This document shows positions 60,240-64,000 of a DNA stretch of 64,000 bases, piece after piece. The notes under the pieces are model-generated. The model did no database searches and was not told the origin of the DNA. It worked only from the letters and a program-made list of their open reading frames with translations. Origin of the DNA: Herbaspirillum sp. AP02 (GTDB lineage Bacteria; Pseudomonadota; Gammaproteobacteria; Burkholderiales; Burkholderiaceae_D). A program made the translations under genes and the position numbers. Where the stretch lies: NCBI RefSeq assembly GCF_015767275.1, contig NZ_JADWMY010000007.1, positions 1 through 64,000 on the forward strand, given 5' to 3'. How positions within the stretch are numbered: the stretch's first letter is position 1; each line of letters starts with the position of its first letter.

Positions 60240-62290
60240 GAGCCCTGCTGCTGTTGTTCGCCAGTCTCCTGTCCCTGTCACCCCGGCCGTGCCTGGCCGA
60301 GAACCGCCTGCATGGCATCAGCATCCAGTACCGCCCGCAGGGTGCCACGTTGACCCTGCAACTGGCCCATCCCATGCACCCGGCGCAGGTCGGCACATTC
60401 CAGCTACTCGATCCGGCGCAACTGGTACTGGACCTGCCGCAGACCACGCCGGCCGACAAGCTACCCCGCACGCTGGCCGCCAGCGGTGTGCTCAAGCGCG
60501 TGCTGGTGGCGGCCGACGACGAGCGGCTGCGGCTGCAGTTACAGCTCAAGCACGCCGTCAGCCATCGACTGCGGATCGAGGATGAACGCCTGCTGGTCGA
60601 GCTCGACCAGCGCGCCGGCCCCGAGCCGGGCGCGCTGCAGGCCATCGACTTTCGCCGCGGCGCCGCCGGTGAGGGACAACTGAGGCTGGAACTGGGCGCG
60701 GCCGATCAACCGCTTCAGGTCCGTCAACTGGGCCGGCGCCTGGTGGTGGACATCGGCGGCGCCAGCCTGTCACCGGCCCTGCAGCGACCGGTCGAGGTCG
60801 GGCGTTTCGCCACACCCGTGACGCATTACCATGCCTATCCTTACGAGGGCGGCACCCGCGTGGCGCTGGAAACGCAGGGCCAATGGCGCTACCAGGCCTA
60901 CCAGAGCGGCCGCCGGCTGGTGATCGATGTGTTGCCCGTCAGCGGCAGCAGCACCACCCACGCCACCCACGCTGCGTCCGGAACGCAATCCGACAAGCGC
61001 CAAGGCGGCGACAGGCTATCGCTCAATTTCCAGAACATCGATATCCGCACCGCCCTGCAGGTCCTGGCCGATTACAGCGACGTCAATCTCGTGGCCAGCG
61101 ATGCCGTCGCCGGGCAGTTGAGCCTGCGCCTGAGGGATGTCCCATGGGATCAGGCGCTGGAGCTGATCCTGCAGGCCGGCCGGCTGGAGATGCGGCGCAC
61201 CGGAGAGGTGCTGTGGATCGCCCCGCGCGAGGAAATGCAGGCGCGCGAACGCCAAGAACTGGAGCAGAAAGCCCTGATCGCCGACCTGGAACCGGTCCAT
61301 GCCGAAAGCTTCCAGCTCAACTACCAGCGCGCCGATACCCTGCGCCGCGCATTGGGCATCGGCGAAGACGGCAACACCCAGGCCGGGCGCCGCAACACCC
61401 TGCTGTCCCGTCGCGGCAGCGCCATGATCGACCATCACACCAACCAGTTGCTGGTGACCGATACCCTGGCCGTGCTGGCCAACGTGCGCAAGCTGATCGA
61501 GCGCATCGACGTGGCGGCGCGCCAGGTGCTCATCGAGGCCCGCATCGTCGAGGCCGACGACAGCTTCGCCCGCAATCTCGGCGTCAAGCTGGGGCTGGCG
61601 GCGACCACCCGGGGCGCGGCGGTGGGCAACGGCTATGCGGCCATCGGCGAGAAAACCGGCCAGACAGCGCCCGCGCCGGGCCTCTACCTGAGCGAACCGG
61701 CCCTGAACCTGCGTGCCGAGCCGCTCAGCGGCGCCGCGCCGGGCAGCTTCGGCTTTACCCTCTTCAACGCCGCCGCCCAGCGCTTCCTCAACGTCGAACT
61801 CTCGGCGCTGGAAGCCGACGGGCGCGGCAAGATCGTCTCCAGCCCGCGCCTGATCACCGCCGACCAGCAGGCGGCCCTGATCGAACAGGGAGAGGAAATC
61901 CCCTACCAGCAGGCCGCCGGCAACGGCACCACCGCCACTGCCTTCAAGAAAGCCAACCTGAAGCTGGAGGTGACGCCCCAGATCACCCCCGACGGCAACG
62001 TGATCCTCGATGTCGACCTCAACAAGGACAGCCGGGGCAACGTCACCCCGGGCGGCCTGGCGATCAACACCAAGCACGTCAAGACCAAGGTCCAGGTCGA
62101 AGACGGTGGTACGGTGGTCATCGGCGGCATCTATACCCAGACCGACAACGACCATGAAACCCGGGTGCCGTTGCTGGGCGACATTCCCATCCTGGGCGCC
62201 CTGTTCCGCAGCAGCAGCCGCGTGCGCGACAAGACCGAACTGCTGATCTTCCTCACGCCCCGTATCGTTGCGCCGCCGCGCCCGTATTGA
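60236..62290 (+). CDS. pilQ: Type IV pilus secretin PilQ
   Basis: A 684-residue outer-membrane secretin with a signal peptide (LLLLFASLLSLSPRPCLAEN). Two AMIN-like domains (about 25-110 and 135-235) precede an STN domain (LNFQNIDIRTALQVLADYSD), secretin N domain (ERIDVAARQVLIEARIVEAD) and secretin core ending VPLLGDIPILGALFRSSS and LLIFLTPRIV. It forms the pore through which the pilus and incoming DNA pass. It ends the pilM-Q operon; aroK begins 209 bp later. Confidence 0.93.
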   Translation: MRALLLLFASLLSLSPRPCLAENRLHGISIQYRPQGATLTLQLAHPMHPAQVGTFQLLDPAQLVLDLPQTTPADKLPRTLAASGVLKRVLVAADDERLRLQLQLKHAVSHRLRIEDERLLVELDQRAGPEPGALQAIDFRRGAAGEGQLRLELGAADQPLQVRQLGRRLVVDIGGASLSPALQRPVEVGRFATPVTHYHAYPYEGGTRVALETQGQWRYQAYQSGRRLVIDVLPVSGSSTTHATHAASGTQSDKRQGGDRLSLNFQNIDIRTALQVLADYSDVNLVASDAVAGQLSLRLRDVPWDQALELILQAGRLEMRRTGEVLWIAPREEMQARERQELEQKALIADLEPVHAESFQLNYQRADTLRRALGIGEDGNTQAGRRNTLLSRRGSAMIDHHTNQLLVTDTLAVLANVRKLIERIDVAARQVLIEARIVEADDSFARNLGVKLGLAATTRGAAVGNGYAAIGEKTGQTAPAPGLYLSEPALNLRAEPLSGAAPGSFGFTLFNAAAQRFLNVELSALEADGRGKIVSSPRLITADQQAALIEQGEEIPYQQAAGNGTTATAFKKANLKLEVTPQITPDGNVILDVDLNKDSRGNVTPGGLAINTKHVKTKVQVEDGGTVVIGGIYTQTDNDHETRVPLLGDIPILGALFRSSSRVRDKTELLIFLTPRIVAPPRPY

Positions 62291-62499
62291 GCCCGGCAGC
62301 CCTCCGGGCGCGCTCCGCAGCCCGATTTTTCCCGGCGGCGGCGCAAAGAACGGTAAAATCGCGTTTCCAGGCCCGTACCGCCGGGCGCAAGCCGGCCAGC
62401 GGCCGGCCCGGACACCGCCCACCGGGCGGCGGGTGACCGTGCCGACAGATGCGCGGCGCCATCGACATTGGCCAGTAGCGCAGAGCAGAATTCTTAGAT

Positions 62500-64000
62500 A
62501 TGACTGGAAGCATCTTCCTTGTCGGCCTGATGGGAGCCGGCAAGACCACCATAGGCCGGGCCCTGGCCAAGAAGCTGAACAAGCGCTTCGTCGATTCGGA
62601 CCACGAGATCGAGGCGCGCACAGGCGCCACCATCCCGGTGATCTTCGAGATCGAGGGCGAGGAAAGCTTCCGCCGCCGCGAAGCGGAGGTGATCCGCGAA
62701 CTCTCGGCCCAGCCCGACATCGTGCTGGCAACCGGCGGCGGCGCCGTCCTGCGCGCCGAGAATCGTGAAAACCTCAAGAAGGGCGGCACCGTCATCTACC
62801 TGCGGGCCAGCATCAACCAGATTCTCCAGCGTACCGGGCGCGACAAGAACCGCCCGCTGCTGCAGACCGCCGACCCACGCCGCAAGCTGGAAGAGCTTTC
62901 GCGCCAGCGTGACCCGCTCTACCGCGAGGTGGCCGACTTCGTGATCGAGACCAACCGGCCCAATGTCCAGTTCCTGGTACAGACCATCATCAGCCATCTG
63001 GAACTGTCGCCCAAGGAAGGCACCTGGCTGCCCTCATCGGAGGCGGATGGAGCACAGGCCGATGACACCGTGGTCATCGAACGCAGCAGCGCACTTGTCA
63101 CCCGTACCGCCGATGGCACCACAGTGTTCGCCACCAGCCATTCCACCCGGATTTTCCATGGCGCCGCCAGCGCCGAACCCAGCCATCGCCGCATGAACCA
63201 GAACACTGCCACCGTCACCCCGATCACCCTCAACGTCGACCTGGGCGAACGCAGCTACCCCATCCACATCGGTCGCGGCCTGCTGGACGATGCGTCCCTG
63301 CTGCCGCAATACGTCAAGGGCAAGCGCGTAGCCATCGTCACCAACGATACGGTCGCCCCCCTGTACCTGGACAAGGTCGCCAACGCCCTGCGCGCCGCCG
63401 GCAAACAGGTCAGCGAAATCGTGCTGCCTGATGGCGAGGAAGAAAAGAACTGGGCCAGCCTGATGAAGATCTTCGATCGCCTGCTGGCCGACAAGTGTGA
63501 TCGCAAGACCACCCTGGTCGCCCTGGGCGGCGGCGTGATCGGCGACCTGACCGGCTTTGCCGCTGCGTCCTACATGCGCGGCGTGCCCTTCGTGCAGGTG
63601 CCGACTACCCTGCTGTCGCAGGTCGATTCCTCGGTGGGCGGCAAGACCGGCATCAACCATCCGCTGGGCAAGAACATGATCGGCGCCTTCTACCAGCCGC
63701 AGGCCGTCATCGCCGACACCGCCACCCTGCACACCCTGCCCGCGCGCGAACTGGCCGCCGGCATCGCCGAAGTCATCAAGCATGGCGCCATCATCGACGC
63801 GCCCTTCTTCGACTGGATCGAAACCAATATCGCGCAACTGGTCTCCAAGGACGATGCCGCCCTGGCCTATGCCGTCCAGCGCTCCTGCGAAATCAAGGCC
63901 GAGGTGGTGCGCCAGGACGAACGCGAAGGTGGCCTGCGCGCCATCCTCAACTTCGGCCACACCTTCGGCCACGCCATCGAAAACGGCCTCGGCTATGGCC
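62500..64000 (+). CDS. aroKB: Shikimate kinase fused in frame to 3-dehydroquinate synthase (partial, runs off right edge)
   Basis: One frame without a stop from the ATG at 62500 to the window end. Residues 1-170 are Aro[13 protein letters not shown] (Walker A), DSDHEIE, TGGGAV and the lid [10 protein letters not shown] linker of about 60 residues with no recognised domain ([17 protein letters not shown] ... [15 protein letters not shown]) leads to AroB from about 232 ([19 protein letters not shown]), with [28 protein letters not shown] and [10 protein letters not shown]. An internal ATG at 63193 begins the AroB part but lacks a ribosome site. aroK and aroB are adjacent in many proteobacteria but normally separated by a stop. 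Both catalyse steps of the shikimate pathway. The 209-bp gap before it holds no other gene. Confidence 0.9.
   Translation, partial: MTGSIFLVGLMGAGKTTIGRALAKKLNKRFVDSDHEIEARTGATIPVIFEIEGEESFRRREAEVIRELSAQPDIVLATGGGAVLRAENRENLKKGGTVIYLRASINQILQRTGRDKNRPLLQTADPRRKLEELSRQRDPLYREVADFVIETNRPNVQFLVQTIISHLELSPKEGTWLPSSEADGAQADDTVVIERSSALVTRTADGTTVFATSHSTRIFHGAASAEPSHRRMNQNTATVTPITLNVDLGERSYPIHIGRGLLDDASLLPQYVKGKRVAIVTNDTVAPLYLDKVANALRAAGKQVSEIVLPDGEEEKNWASLMKIFDRLLADKCDRKTTLVALGGGVIGDLTGFAAASYMRGVPFVQVPTTLLSQVDSSVGGKTGINHPLGKNMIGAFYQPQAVIADTATLHTLPARELAAGIAEVIKHGAIIDAPFFDWIETNIAQLVSKDDAALAYAVQRSCEIKAEVVRQDEREGGLRAILNFGHTFGHAIENGLGYG

Overview
The window looks like the chromosome of a betaproteobacterium of the Oxalobacteraceae, most likely Herbaspirillum or a close relative. 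The evidence is the high GC content with strongly GC-biased third codon positions, a caa3/aa3-type cytochrome oxidase operon with its CtaG, DUF2970 and SURF1 neighbours, a PhaM-type granule regulator, rpoH directly after ftsYEX, and divergent mrcA and pilMNOPQ-aroKB. The assignment rests on recognised protein families and gene order only; no search was run.

Layout. 1-3593 is AT-rich foreign DNA. It holds the broken end of an IS21-type istA, a large tyrosine recombinase gene that has lost its start, a coupled small coiled-coil protein (resembling the tnpB-tnpC arrangement of Tn554-like elements), a short inverted repeat and about 1 kb without a convincing gene. 3594-7262 (minus) is livH-livMG-livF, with permease LivM and ATPase LivG fused in one protein. 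7400-15361 is a phenylacetate (paa) catabolic cluster that has been rearranged. An antisense 3' scrap of paaZ abuts the paaA start codon, and paaD, paaG and paaH are collapsed in frame into one chimeric ORF, with paaE missing. paaA, B, C, I, K, J and F look intact.

15599-28351 carries a methyltransferase, a DUF484-GGDEF diguanylate cyclase, an EamA exporter, a ferredoxin-coaD-rsmD-M16-parA-M16 block, divergent ftsY-ftsE-ftsX, and rpoH. rpoH is preceded by a near-perfect CIRCE operator, implying HrcA control. 28442-38392 is the cytochrome c oxidase locus: ctaC-ctaD-small assembly protein-ctaG-DUF2970-ctaE, then SURF1-thioredoxin-fold protein-ctaA-ctaB-sco. A 274-bp palindromic element with nested perfect hairpins lies between the two halves.

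38857-54751 holds bioC, comF, trmL, a PF04392-type ABC importer with two tandem binding proteins and an intra-operon terminator, a copper-handling pair (DUF2946, PCuAC), an hldE-type adenylyltransferase, a diiron desaturase-like protein, phaM, a LivK-like binding protein, two DUF3108 proteins, queC and a serine hydrolase. 54875-64000 contains mrcA (minus), divergent from a diverged pilMNOPQ operon joined by ATGA overlaps, then aroK and aroB in a single uninterrupted frame that runs off the right edge.

No rRNA, tRNA or CRISPR array was seen. The strongest leads are the scrambled paa cluster, the palindromic element at 32486-32759, the aroK-aroB fusion, the CIRCE site before rpoH and the istA/recombinase junction.
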